From NCBI RefSeq assembly GCF_014396585.1, contig NZ_CP060717.1:1550001-1614000 (forward strand): a stretch of DNA of 64,000 bases, in the 5' to 3' direction. The notes beneath the pieces were generated by a model that worked only from the letters and a program-made list of their open reading frames with translations, was not told the origin of the DNA and did not search any database. Source of the DNA: Sphingomonas rhizophila (GTDB taxonomy: Bacteria; Pseudomonadota; Alphaproteobacteria; Sphingomonadales; Sphingomonadaceae). This document shows, piece by piece, positions 15,729 through 24,230 of the stretch; the stretch's first letter is position 1, and every line of letters begins with the position of its first letter. Both the position numbers and the translations under genes were made by a program.

Positions 15729-16421
15729 ATGGACGCGCTCAAACTGCTGACCAAGCTCATCACCTACTACGTCGTCATCGTCGGCCTCGCCTTGCTTGCC
15801 CTGCGCGTCTTCCCGTCGATCCATGATTACATGCCGGTTGGCGGGGTGAAGGCGATCCTGACCCAGTCCGAGAAGGGCGTTCTTGCCGGCAACCAGACCC
15901 AGCCGGTCGAGGTCAAGAATATCGGCGAAAGCCTGATCTGGCTGGCGGTCGCCATCGGAGGGGCGCTGCTGACCTCCATTCCGGTCAGCTGGGTCTACAT
16001 GGGCGTGCGCAGCGGCGACGAATATGACCAGTCGCTGATCTCCACCATCCTCATCCTGCCGCTGGTGGTCACCTCCATCGTCGTCGTCGTGCAGAACTCG
16101 CTAAGCCTCGCCTTCGCGCTGGGCGGCATCGCCGGTGCGGTGCGCTTCAAGAATTCGCTGAAAAGCAGCGGCGACGCGCTGTTCATCCTGCTGTCGGTCG
16201 GGATTGGGCTGGCTTCCGGGATCGGCGCGGTCGAGCTGGCGATGGTGATGTCGGTCGCCTTCAACCTGTGCTTCGTCTTGCTGTGGTGGAGCGAATATGG
16301 CGAGCGCGAGGGGATGAAGCGATACCTTAGCGATTTCCGGCCGGATCCCAACGCGCCCGCGTCGCCACCAGCCGGCACCGCCGTCCCGCCCGCGACACCA
16401 CCATCGCCGCCAGCTGTCTGA
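15729..16421 (+). CDS. DUF4956 integral membrane protein
   Basis: The ATG at 15729 has GGACGGAG upstream; 230 residues. There are four or five hydrophobic helices: ~10-27, ~68-90, ~102-124, ~148-165 and ~170-187. The conserved cytoplasmic segment A-L-G-G-I-A-G-A-V-R-F-K-N identifies DUF4956. The C-terminus is Pro/Ala-rich. In other bacteria DUF4956 genes sit beside VTC-type polyphosphate polymerases and CotH-like proteins; here the neighbours are PPK2 (upstream) and a CotH-like gene (convergent, one base between stops). A membrane role in phosphate or polyphosphate handling is inferred from that context. Confidence 0.85.
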   Translation: MDALKLLTKLITYYVVIVGLALLALRVFPSIHDYMPVGGVKAILTQSEKGVLAGNQTQPVEVKNIGESLIWLAVAIGGALLTSIPVSWVYMGVRSGDEYDQSLISTILILPLVVTSIVVVVQNSLSLAFALGGIAGAVRFKNSLKSSGDALFILLSVGIGLASGIGAVELAMVMSVAFNLCFVLLWWSEYGEREGMKRYLSDFRPDPNAPASPPAGTAVPPATPPSPPAV

Positions 16422-16422
16422 T

Positions 16423-17460
16423 CTACACCTTGAGGCAGCGGTTGATCACCCTGGCACGCACCGACTGGTCGGTGGCGATCAGGGCGAAGAATTCCTCCAG
16501 GTAGGCCGATGCCTTCGCCGCCCGGCGGCGGTCGAGCCCGGGCACCGCGTTCAGTTCGGCCAGAAATGCGCCGCGCCTGGCACGGAAATCGCCGGCAGCT
16601 GCGAGGACGGCATCGTTATGGATGCAATAGCCACGATAGCGGCGTTCGCGGACGCTCGCCTCGGTGAAGCCTTCGGGCGGAACGGCGTAAGGCGCGTCGA
16701 CCAGCCCGCTGTAGTCGAAGTCATAGGGCATCGGGATCAGCCCCTGCCCTGCCACGGCGGGCTGGACCAAGCGACCGTTGTGGCAGCAGGGTTCGCCCGC
16801 CGGACCGGCCTGCAGCGCCCAGTCGAGGTTGCCGATCATATATTCGAACAGCACCATGCGCGCCGCCGCGGCCGGGTCGATCTGCCGGGTCGGGACACGC
16901 TGCCCTACTCGGGCCTTGCGGAGGCCGTTTCGCCGGGCCGCGGAACCGTCGTCCTCGATGAAGAAGCCGACCCGGGACGTGATCGGCTTTCCGGCGTCGT
17001 CGACATAATCGATGGTGGCCAGCCGCGCCCGGAAGCTAACCGGGGTGAGAAGGTTGTAGAGCCGGTAGGCGGCGTATTCGAGGAGCACGTGCTGCTGGAA
17101 ATCCTGGGCGTTGCGGCAGTGGGTGACCAGCTTCAGCCGGCCCTGACGAGCAAACACCGATGTTGGCGCGGGATTGGTGAAGGAAACGCGCAGCGGCGGA
17201 AACTGGCAGGTTTCCTTGCGCATGCGCGTGATGCCGCGAAGGCCCAGCGTCACCGGCAGGCTTTCCCCGGTCGATTTCACGGTCACCGTGCCGGGTACGC
17301 TGTCGCTGCGGTCGCGGTCCCCGCGCATCATTTTCTGGATGGCTCCGCGGATTTCGAGCGCCAGCGGCTGGTCGGCGGCGAACAGCGGTTCGGGTGGGGC
17401 GGCATGGACCGTTGACGAGGCGGACAACAGCGCCGCCGCAAACAGCATCTTTCCCTTCAT
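16423..17460 (-). CDS. Exported CotH-like (atypical kinase-like) protein
   Basis: The ATG at 17460 has a purine-rich site upstream; residues 1-20 form a signal peptide cut after V-H-A. The 345-residue protein resembles the CotH-like group: an early R-G-I-T-R-M-R-K block, C-Q-F-P-P-L-R-V-S-F, L-K-L-V-T-H-C, a Y-R-L-Y-N-L-L-T-P-V-S-F-R-A-R segment, R-V-G-F-F-I-E-D-D, Y-M-I-G-N-L-D-W, and the metal-site-like P-Y-D-F-D-Y-S-G-L-V-D-A-P-Y-A. CotH proteins are secreted kinases that phosphorylate surface proteins in spores; Gram-negative relatives are uncharacterised. Substrate, and whether it is catalytic, are unknown. Confidence 0.66.
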   Translation of the reverse strand: MKGKMLFAAALLSASSTVHAAPPEPLFAADQPLALEIRGAIQKMMRGDRDRSDSVPGTVTVKSTGESLPVTLGLRGITRMRKETCQFPPLRVSFTNPAPTSVFARQGRLKLVTHCRNAQDFQQHVLLEYAAYRLYNLLTPVSFRARLATIDYVDDAGKPITSRVGFFIEDDGSAARRNGLRKARVGQRVPTRQIDPAAAARMVLFEYMIGNLDWALQAGPAGEPCCHNGRLVQPAVAGQGLIPMPYDFDYSGLVDAPYAVPPEGFTEASVRERRYRGYCIHNDAVLAAAGDFRARRGAFLAELNAVPGLDRRRAAKASAYLEEFFALIATDQSVRARVINRCLKV

Positions 17461-17480
17461 TGCCTGCCCCTTTCGTCGCC

Positions 17481-18533
17481 CTATGGGCGTGAGACGCTGT
17501 GCGCCGTCGCCTTTCCTCCGATGATCTCGAGGTAGCCGGGCTTGCCGCCGTAGGCGCGTGAGGCGCCGCTATCGACACGGCCGAGCCGGCCGGCTTCCTG
17601 CACCGTCACGCCGGACAGGATCGGCGTATGGCCGATCACGATCCGCCTCGCCTTGCGCAGGCTCAGCAGGCGGTCGAGCTGCACCGACACGCTCGGCAGC
17701 GGCGGCGCGCCCCTGACGGGCGTTTCCGGCGGCAGGCCGGCCAGCCCGCGGTACCACAGCGGCCCCGTGGCGCTGTTGATGATGGCCTCTCGGCCAGTGT
17801 CGCGAGCGGCCAGTGCCTGGGCGACCTGACGGTTGATGTCGTTATCGCTGACCGGTGCGTAGGCGGGGCTGATCCCGCCATGGACGAAGATGGTATCGCC
17901 GATCTGCACGACCGCCTTGTGCTCCATCAGCCATTTGCCCAATTCCCCGGTCGGAGCCCACGCGGTCTGGTGCTCGATCATCCCGAGCGGCGTTGCGGCG
18001 TACCACCGCTCGCGAATGGCGGTGTCCGACAGGGTGACGTCGGTCTTCCGGTAGTCGGCGATTATGGCCTTGCGCTGCGCATCCCACAGCCGGTCGCGCC
18101 GCCGTTCCGAATTGGCGTCGGCGAACGCCGCATATTCCCCCGGCGTGACGTAACGCAGGTCGCCGGTCATCATCATCGCCTCGTGGTTTCCAACCAGGAC
18201 GATGACCTCGCCGCCGGCTTTCCTGGCCTCTCGCTCCAATTGCTGGAGATGGCGAATGATGCGAAGCGAGTCGGGGCCCCGGTCGACGATGTCGCCGGTC
18301 TGGACCAACGTCGCCTTCCCGCCGGCCCAATGCCCCCTGGAGTCGATCAGCCGCGCGCCTCGGGCGATCGCCTGCCACGCGTCGAAGTCGCCATGAAGGT
18401 CGCCGACCGCGACGATGCGCTCCGGGACGACCGGCGACGCCGTTGCCGATGCCGCCGGCAGCAAGAGAAGCAGGATGGCGAGCCAGCGGCCAACGCACCG
18501 GGTCAACGGACCGACCATGAAAAGCCTTTCCAT
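17481..18533 (-). CDS. Exported calcineurin-type metallophosphoesterase
   Basis: The start is taken as ATG 18533 (350 aa), with ATG 18518 as an alternative. A signal peptide with helix W-L-A-I-L-L-L-L-L-P-A-A-S-A precedes the catalytic domain. The metal motifs are G-D-L-H-G-D (D-x-H), G-D-I-V-D-R-G, G-N-H-E and, near the end, G-H-T. This pattern matches periplasmic Shewanella-like/Ser-Thr phosphatases. It lies 20 bases downstream... that is, transcription passes from this gene into the CotH-like gene on the same strand, making a possible exported kinase-like/phosphatase pair. The 5' end carries a perfect inverted repeat over the first start codon. Confidence 0.84.
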   Translation of the reverse strand: MERLFMVGPLTRCVGRWLAILLLLLPAASATASPVVPERIVAVGDLHGDFDAWQAIARGARLIDSRGHWAGGKATLVQTGDIVDRGPDSLRIIRHLQQLEREARKAGGEVIVLVGNHEAMMMTGDLRYVTPGEYAAFADANSERRRDRLWDAQRKAIIADYRKTDVTLSDTAIRERWYAATPLGMIEHQTAWAPTGELGKWLMEHKAVVQIGDTIFVHGGISPAYAPVSDNDINRQVAQALAARDTGREAIINSATGPLWYRGLAGLPPETPVRGAPPLPSVSVQLDRLLSLRKARRIVIGHTPILSGVTVQEAGRLGRVDSGASRAYGGKPGYLEIIGGKATAHSVSRP

Positions 18534-18550
18534 GCAGGACCCCTGCATGG
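18530..18550 (-). promoter_or_regulatory. Inverted repeat over the metallophosphoesterase start codon
   Basis: A perfect 9-bp inverted repeat (18530-18538 with 18542-18550, 3-base loop) covers the ATG at 18533. In the messenger the start codon would be in the stem and the purine-rich ribosome site next to the loop. It could be a translational control hairpin or a protein operator. Confidence 0.4.
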
Positions 18551-18640
18551 GGCGCGCGGCACGCCGGCTTGTCAAGCGGCGCCCACCCTTTCGCGTCGCG
18601 CTGGCAGACCTTACCTCAGGTCCTGAAAGCGGGAGGACTC

Positions 18641-20272
18641 ATGGAAAAGATCGCTGACGACCTGAAGGTGATGCCTCGAACGCCGCTTCACGCCGAGCAT
18701 GTCGAGGCGTTGCGCAAGGCCGGCCATGAGCGACTGTTCGAAGCCGGCGAGACGGTGTCGCGGATCGGGGATCCGATGGACCAGTTCATCTATGTCGAGG
18801 AAGGCGAGATCGAGCTGGTCGATCCGTTCACCAACGAGCGTTACGTCGAGAGCACGATCGGGCCGACCCAGTTCGTCGGCGAAATCTCTTTCCTCAACGG
18901 CGGCGCCTACAGCCTTGCCCTCCGTGCCGCGAAGCCGACGCGGGTGATCGAAACGTCGCGCAAGGCGGTGCTCGACCTGATGTCGAAGACCCCGGAGATG
19001 AGCGACATCATCCTGTCAGTGTTCGCCGCGCGCCGTCGCGCGCAGTTCGAAGACGGGGACAGTTCGCTGGTGCTGATCGGCGCCGAACGCGATCCCGCCG
19101 TCCAGGCCGTTGCCGCCTTCGCCACCCGCAACCTCATCCCGCACGCGAGCCACGAGCTCGGCAGCCCGGAGGCCGCCGAAGCCGCGCTCAGCTGCGGCGT
19201 TGACGGATCAGGCCCGAAAGTCATTTTCGGCAAGGACCGGGTGATTGACGACCCTACCCCGCGCAAGGTCGCGCAACTGCTCGGCCTCGACCTTGCCATC
19301 GAGTGCGGAGAAATGGTCGATCTGCTGATCGTCGGGGGCGGGCCGGCCGGGGTGGCGGCGGCCGTTTACGCCGGCGCCGAAGGCATCGAAGCACTCGTGA
19401 TCGAGGACGTGTCGATCGGCGGCCAGGCCGGGACGTCGAGCCGGATCGAAAATTACATGGGTTTCCCGACCGGAATCTCCGGCGCCGACCTGGTCTGGCG
19501 CGGCCAGGTGCAGGCGATGAAGTTCGGCACCCGCTTCGCCATGCCGCGCCGGGTTACCGGCCTTGCGACCGCGCTGGACGGACAGTCGCTGTGCGCCGAA
19601 CGCGATCATGGCGAGCAGATGATCTGTGCCCGGGCGGTGCTGGTCGCCACCGGGGTCCAGTACCGTCGCCTGCCCCTCCCCGGCTGCAGGAATTCGAGGG
19701 CCGCGGGGTCTATTACGCCGCGACCGAGATGGAAGGACGCTTCTGCGCCGGAACCGAAGCGGTCATCGTCGGCGGAGGCAATTCGGCGGGCCAGGCGGCG
19801 ATGTTCCTGTCGCGTCACGCGCGCCATGTGCACGTGCTGGTGCGCGGCCGTTCGCTGGCGGCGTCGATGTCCGACTATTTGCGGAGCCGGCTGGACGCCG
19901 ACGAGCGCATCACGGTCCACTACGGCTGCCAGATCGCGGAGCTTCACGGCGACGAGGATCTCAACGCGATCACCATCGACACGTGCGGCGAGGCGAGGCG
20001 GATCGACACCAACGCGCTGTTTATCATGGCCGGGGCCGCGCCCAACACCGGCTGGTTGTCCGAACTGGTCGAGCTGGACGACAAGGGCTTCGTGAAGACC
20101 GGCGAGGCCGTCGGCGCCTCCTCCCCTACGCCACGTCCCACGACCGCATCTTCGCGGTCGGCGACGTTCGGGCCGGATCGGTCAAACGCGTCGCCTCGTC
20201 GGTCGGCGAGGGCTCCGTGGTCGTGTCGGCGATCTGGTCGGTTCTCGACACGCCGCCCCGGACGAGGGCTAA
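18641..20272 (+). CDS. cNMP-binding domain/thioredoxin-reductase-like protein (three apparent frameshifts)
   Basis: The ATG at 18641 follows GGGAGG. Residues ~15-130 form a cyclic-nucleotide-binding domain ([25 protein letters not shown]). A thioredoxin-reductase-like flavoprotein follows, with FAD motif [24 protein letters not shown] motif [11 protein letters not shown] and final [13 protein letters not shown]. The usual CxxC site is replaced (Y-Y-A-A-T-E-M-E), so disulfide reduction by the standard route is unlikely. One missing base in C runs near 19678, 20123 and 20256 breaks the frame; restoring them gives one protein ending at TAA 20272. Assembly error is the likely cause. Confidence 0.8.
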
Positions 20273-20549
20273 ATATCTTGACACAGGGGCGATTCTGGTT
20301 AGTGGGCCGCCTGTCGTTCGCGGGGTTCTCCCCACGGACACTCGTCCGAGACAGTCGCCGAGGGTTTCCCTCTTAATCTGCGGCCTAGACGGGGAACTGA
20401 ATCATTCGGGGCCTTCATCGGCCCTGTCGTGCGGAGCTACGGCTCTGCCACCGATCCATCCCCACGGACAAATATGCTTCGTCGCCAACCGGCGGCGAGG
20501 TCGTTTGAACCTCGGCCAAAGTACCACTTTGGCCGAAAAGGAGTATGGC

Positions 20550-21056
20550 ATGGATCGTTCGCAAAAAGCCGATCTGGTTGCCGAGCTGAAGAACGTCTTC
20601 ACCGAGACCAGCGTGGTGGTGATCACCCGCAATCTCGGCCTGTCGGTCGCGCAATCGACCGACCTGCGCCTGAAGATGCGCGATGCCGGTGCCCAGTTCA
20701 AAGTTGCGAAGAACCGGCTTGCCAAGATCGCGCTCGAGGGCACGAAGTACGGACCGATCGGCGAAATGCTGACTGGCCCGACCGCTTTGGCCACCTCGGT
20801 CGACCCCGTGGCCGCCGCCAAGGTGGCCGTGGAGTTCGCCAAGACCAACGATCGTCTGGAGATCGTCGGTGGCGCGATGGGCGACACGCTGCTCGACATC
20901 GATGGGATCAAGGCTCTGGCCCAGCTCCCGTCGCTCGACGAGCTTCGTGGCACCCTCATTGGCCTCATCCAGGCGCCGGCGACCAAGATCGCCCGGATTG
21001 CCAAGGAGCCGGGTGGCCAGCTGGCGCGCGTTCTCGCCGCCAAGGCCGCAGCTTAA
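20550..21056 (+). CDS. rplJ: 50S ribosomal protein L10
   Basis: The ATG at 20550 follows AAGGAG; 168 residues beginning [11 protein letters not shown]10 anchors the L7/L12 stalk; the segment [11 protein letters not shown] and the C-terminal helix binding L7/L12 are clear. The frame is open far upstream because it coincides with the disrupted flavoprotein frame, but the ribosome site and family length fix the start. The 277 bases upstream form a leader, as expected for L10 autoregulation, though I could not assign the fold. Confidence 0.96.
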   Translation: MDRSQKADLVAELKNVFTETSVVVITRNLGLSVAQSTDLRLKMRDAGAQFKVAKNRLAKIALEGTKYGPIGEMLTGPTALATSVDPVAAAKVAVEFAKTNDRLEIVGGAMGDTLLDIDGIKALAQLPSLDELRGTLIGLIQAPATKIARIAKEPGGQLARVLAAKAAA

Positions 21057-21107
21057 GTTTTTCATCAACGCACGACATTCGGGCCCTTGCCCCACTAGGA
21101 GAATAAA

Positions 21108-21482
21108 ATGGCTGACCTGAACAAGATCGTCGACGACCTGTCGGCTCTGACCGTCCTCGAAGCTGCCGAGCTCGCCAAGCTGCTCGAAGAAAAGTGGGGC
21201 GTTTCGGCCGCCGCTGCCGTCGCCGTTGCCGGCCCGGCCGCCGGTGCCGCTGCTCCGGCCGCGGAAGAGAAGACCGAGTTCGACGTGATCCTCACCGGCG
21301 ACGGTGGCAAGAAGATCAACGTCATCAAGGAAGTCCGCGCCATCACCGGCCTGGGTCTTGGCGAAGCCAAGGCGCTGGTCGAAGCGGCTCCGAAGGCCCT
21401 CAAGGAAGGCGTCAACAAGGACGAAGCCGAAAAGATCAAGAAGCAGATCGAGGAAGCCGGCGGCACCGTCGAGCTCAAGTAA
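21108..21482 (+). CDS. rplL: 50S ribosomal protein L7/L12
   Basis: The 124-residue product has the N-terminal dimerisation helices ([14 protein letters not shown]), an Ala-rich hinge and the factor-binding C-domain ([30 protein letters not shown]). It recruits translation GTPases. AGGAG precedes the ATG and a strong terminator follows. Confidence 0.98.
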   Translation: MADLNKIVDDLSALTVLEAAELAKLLEEKWGVSAAAAVAVAGPAAGAAAPAAEEKTEFDVILTGDGGKKINVIKEVRAITGLGLGEAKALVEAAPKALKEGVNKDEAEKIKKQIEEAGGTVELK

Positions 21483-21518
21483 CCTTCTTCGGGCCACTCG
21501 CCCGGACGATCAACGCGA

Positions 21519-21547
21519 AGGGCGGCCCTCACCGGGCCGCCCTTTTA
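21519..21547 (+). terminator. Intrinsic terminator of rplJ-rplL
   Basis: Perfect 11-bp stem (21519-21529 with 21535-21545), 5-base loop and a TTTT tail, 36 bases after the rplL stop. It separates rplJL from rpoBC. Confidence 0.88.
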
Positions 21548-21603
21548 GTTTGGCCGGAAGGCTCCGGCTTTCAAAATTTCGTTGCGATTGGGGACGGATT
21601 GGA

Positions 21604-21655
21604 ACTCTCACCCAGTTTCCGCTTTGATTATGCAGATAAAATCATTGGTGAGAGT
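21604..21655 (+). promoter_or_regulatory. Leader inverted repeat before the second L,D-transpeptidase
   Basis: The 9-base arms 21604-21612 and 21647-21655 are perfect reverse complements (ACTCTCACC/GGTGAGAGT) around an AT-richer 34-base middle. The right arm overlaps the purine-rich ribosome-binding stretch eight bases before the ATG, so pairing would hide it. Confidence 0.4.
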
Positions 21656-21662
21656 GAGTGAA

Positions 21663-22214
21663 ATGACGTCGCTAGCGAAGCTGCTGGCGGTTACGGGGGC
21701 GTTTGCCCTGGCGGTAACCGCTGCCCCTGCCGGAGCAACCATCGAGACGCCGGAAGCCAAGGCGCAGGCCGCCGAGGCGGCGGACATCGCCCGCGGCGAC
21801 GTGATGGATCACCTGGGAGATGCGATGCTCCGTCCCGGCCAGTATCGCTGGGTGTCCGACGCTCGCCCGGGCGAACCGGTGCGCGTGGTCGTCAGCCTCA
21901 GCGACCAGATGGCCTATGTCTACGGCGGCGATCGCCTGCTCGGCTATTCGACCATTTCCAGCGGCAAGGCAGGGAAAGACACGCCGACCGGCATCTTCCC
22001 GATCCTCGAGAAAAAGACGATGCACCGCAGCCGCAAATACGACAATGCGCCGATGCCGTTCATGCAGCGGCTCGACAACTACGGGATCGCGATGCATGCC
22101 GGCGCCAACCCGGGATATCCGGCAAGTCATGGATGCATTCGCCTGCCCGCCAAGTTCGCCGCCAAGCTTTACGGCGTCACCAGGGTGGGATCGACGGTGA
22201 TGATCGGGGCCTGA
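21663..22214 (+). CDS. Periplasmic L,D-transpeptidase (YkuD/ErfK-type)
   Basis: The ATG at 21663 gives 183 residues with a signal peptide ending near A-P-A-G-A-T. The catalytic domain has V-V-S-L-S-D-Q-M-A-Y-V-Y, T-P-T-G-I-F-P-I, M-H-A-G-A and the active site S-H-G-C-I-R-L-P with nucleophilic Cys. The minimal YkuD domain suggests peptidoglycan 3-3 crosslinking or attachment of envelope proteins. Together with the larger enzyme at 1.4 kb this is the second L,D-transpeptidase in the window. Confidence 0.9.
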   Translation: MTSLAKLLAVTGAFALAVTAAPAGATIETPEAKAQAAEAADIARGDVMDHLGDAMLRPGQYRWVSDARPGEPVRVVVSLSDQMAYVYGGDRLLGYSTISSGKAGKDTPTGIFPILEKKTMHRSRKYDNAPMPFMQRLDNYGIAMHAGANPGYPASHGCIRLPAKFAAKLYGVTRVGSTVMIGA

Positions 22215-22242
22215 TGCGTTTCGGCGCAGTGCGGTGCCGAAA

Positions 22243-22267
22243 TGAACCGATCCGCCGGAAAGACGTT
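22243..22267 (+). promoter_or_regulatory. Candidate EcfG-like promoter before the HWE kinase
   Basis: TGAAC followed after 16 bases by CGTT, one base off the GGAAC-N16-CGTT consensus, ending 44 bases before the start. A second GAAC-N18-CGTT (22275-22300) has poorer spacing. Confidence 0.35.
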
Positions 22268-22311
22268 GACCGCTGAACCGATGCGACCCATGCGGTCGTT
22301 GGAGGTTATGT

Positions 22312-23835
22312 TTGTCAGCGGTCACTAGTGAGACGGAGCTTCCCGTCACCATCCATCACACACCGGAACAACGGGCGGCATTCGACATATTGTTGAATGA
22401 TCCGCGCTTGCGCAGGATCACGGACTTCGCGGCAGAGCTTTGCGAGGCGCCGATTGCGCTCGTCAGCCTGGTGGAAGATAGCCGCCAACGCTTCCTTGCC
22501 CGCACCGGCCTGGAAGCGACGGAAACCCCGCGCGAACAATCCTTCTGCGCGCACGCGATGACCGGCGCGAATATCATGGTCGTTCCCGACGCCACGGCGG
22601 ACGATCGGTTTCGCGATAACCCCCTGGTCACGGGCGAGCCGGGCATCCGGTTCTATGCCGGCGCGCCGCTGGTGTCAGCGGACGGCCAGCCACTGGGCGC
22701 CCTGTGCATCATCGATACCAAGCCGCGGCCCGGCCTGACGCCGCTGCAGCACGAGGGCCTGCTGACCCTGGCGGAGTCGGTCATGACCCTGGTCGAGAAG
22801 AAGCGCGCTCGCGTCGCGCTGGAGGCCGAGGCTCGTCAGGTGCGCGACGAGCGCGATGACCGCGAGCAGCGTTTCACCATCCTTGCGGACACGATGCCGC
22901 AGATGATCTGGTCGACGCTGCCCGACGGCTATCATGATTATTACAATGCGCGGTGGTACGAATTCACCGGGATGCCCGAGGGGTCGACCGACGGCGAAGC
23001 GTGGAACGGCATGTTCCACCCCGACGACCAGGAGCGCGCGTGGGCCCGGTGGCGGCACAGCCTGGAAACGGGCGAGCCCTACGAGATCGAATATCGATTG
23101 CGGTCGGCGGACGGGAATTATCGCTGGGTGCTGGGACGCGCCCTGCCGATGCGCGATAGTGATGGGCAGATCACGCGCTGGTTCGGGACCTGCACGGACA
23201 TCCACGACCAGAAAACGGCGATGGAGCAGCGCGAGCTGATCTCGCACGAGCTCAGCCACCGCATCAAAAATATCTTCGCGGTGATCAACGGGCTGATCGG
23301 CCTGTCGAGCCGAGAGGATCCGGAGATCAGGCCGGTCGCGGACAAGCTTCGCGAACGCGTCATGTCATTGGGCAAGGCGCATGATTTCGTCCGGCCGCAT
23401 AGCGACGCGTCGCGCCCAACCAAGCGGCAATCGAGCCTGCAGGGGATGCTCGAGGAGCTGCTTTCCGCCTATCAGTCCGAAGACGGCACGCGTGTCAGCA
23501 TCACCGGCGACGATATCGACATCGACGACCGCTCCGCTACGCCCTTTGCCCTGCTGTTTCACGAGCTGGCCACCAACGCCGCGAAATATGGAGCGCTGTC
23601 GGTCCCGGACGGCCGCGTCGCAATCGACATGGAAAAAGGGACCGATCGCGTCTGCATCCGCTGGCACGAGCAAGGCGGCCCAAGGGTGTCGGAGGAACGG
23701 AAGACAGGGTTCGGAAGCCGTCTCATTGAAATGAGCGCCGAGCGGCAGTTGGGCGGCAAGGCCGAACGCCACTGGAACGAAGACGGCCTGCGGGTCGAAA
23801 TTGATCTTCCCGCAAGCTCGATGATCAGGCTCTAG
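22312..23835 (+). CDS. GAF-PAS HWE-family sensor histidine kinase
   Basis: Translation probably starts at TTG 22312, because GGAGG sits at 22301-22305 and the ATG at 22308 is in another frame that ends at once. The 507-residue protein has a GAF domain (~25-170, S-F-C-A-H-A-M), a PAS domain (~185-300, W-x-F-H-P-D-D, G-R-A-L-P-M-R-D) and an HWE kinase core with the phospho-His in E-L-S-H-R-I-K-N-I-F-A-V and the N box F-H-E-L-A-T-N-A-A-K-Y-G-A. No membrane segments. In alphaproteobacteria such kinases often feed the PhyR-NepR-EcfG stress pathway. It converges on a receiver gene; the stop codons share CTAG. Confidence 0.88.
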   Translation: MSAVTSETELPVTIHHTPEQRAAFDILLNDPRLRRITDFAAELCEAPIALVSLVEDSRQRFLARTGLEATETPREQSFCAHAMTGANIMVVPDATADDRFRDNPLVTGEPGIRFYAGAPLVSADGQPLGALCIIDTKPRPGLTPLQHEGLLTLAESVMTLVEKKRARVALEAEARQVRDERDDREQRFTILADTMPQMIWSTLPDGYHDYYNARWYEFTGMPEGSTDGEAWNGMFHPDDQERAWARWRHSLETGEPYEIEYRLRSADGNYRWVLGRALPMRDSDGQITRWFGTCTDIHDQKTAMEQRELISHELSHRIKNIFAVINGLIGLSSREDPEIRPVADKLRERVMSLGKAHDFVRPHSDASRPTKRQSSLQGMLEELLSAYQSEDGTRVSITGDDIDIDDRSATPFALLFHELATNAAKYGALSVPDGRVAIDMEKGTDRVCIRWHEQGGPRVSEERKTGFGSRLIEMSAERQLGGKAERHWNEDGLRVEIDLPASSMIRL

Positions 23836-24230
23836 GCGCTGCCGCCGCGCAGCAGGGTGATCTCGGCGTGGCCCGAGGCGTTGGCGTCGTTCGCCGCCAG
23901 GTCGGCCGCGGCGCGGATGGCTTCGGCGCTGAAGGGTTTGCGGATGTAGCCGATGGCGGTCGGCGCGATCGGTTCGATCTGCGCCGGGTTGGCCGTGACG
24001 TAGAACACCTTGGTACCGAAGTTCGCCAGTTCGTTCGCGACAATCGGGCCGGTCTGCCCGTCGCGAAGGTTGATGTCGACGAACGCGATATCGGGCGTGA
24101 CAGGACTGGACAGGGCAGTCTGACGGTCCGCGGCAATCGCGGTCACCGTATAGCCAGCGTCGGCGAGGATCCGTTCGATGTCCATCGCCACGAAGATTTC
24201 GTCTTCGACTATGAGAACCGTTTTCGACAC
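23832..24230 (-). CDS. Single-domain response regulator (PhyR-receiver-like)
   Basis: The GTG at 24230 has GGAG upstream; 132 residues. The receiver fold is complete: V-E-D-E acidic pocket, phospho-Asp in F-V-D-I-N-L, the switch F-Y-V-T-A-N-P and K-P-F. The motif around V-T-A-N-P-A-Q resembles the receiver domain of PhyR-like proteins. There is no output domain, so it acts by protein contact or as a phosphate sink. The convergent HWE kinase is the obvious partner. A GGAAC-N16-CGGTT sequence upstream suggests stress-sigma control. Confidence 0.86.
   Translation of the reverse strand: MSKTVLIVEDEIFVAMDIERILADAGYTVTAIAADRQTALSSPVTPDIAFVDINLRDGQTGPIVANELANFGTKVFYVTANPAQIEPIAPTAIGYIRKPFSAEAIRAAADLAANDANASGHAEITLLRGGSA

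Noticed and set aside
20278-20304. TTGACA box as the rplJ promoter
   Set aside because: No acceptable -10 element at 16-18 bases downstream, so I did not list it.
19626-21056. Apparent fusion of the flavoprotein to ribosomal protein L10
   Set aside because: The frame is open only because of missing bases upstream; L10 has its own AAGGAG site and normal start, and the repaired flavoprotein stops at 20272.
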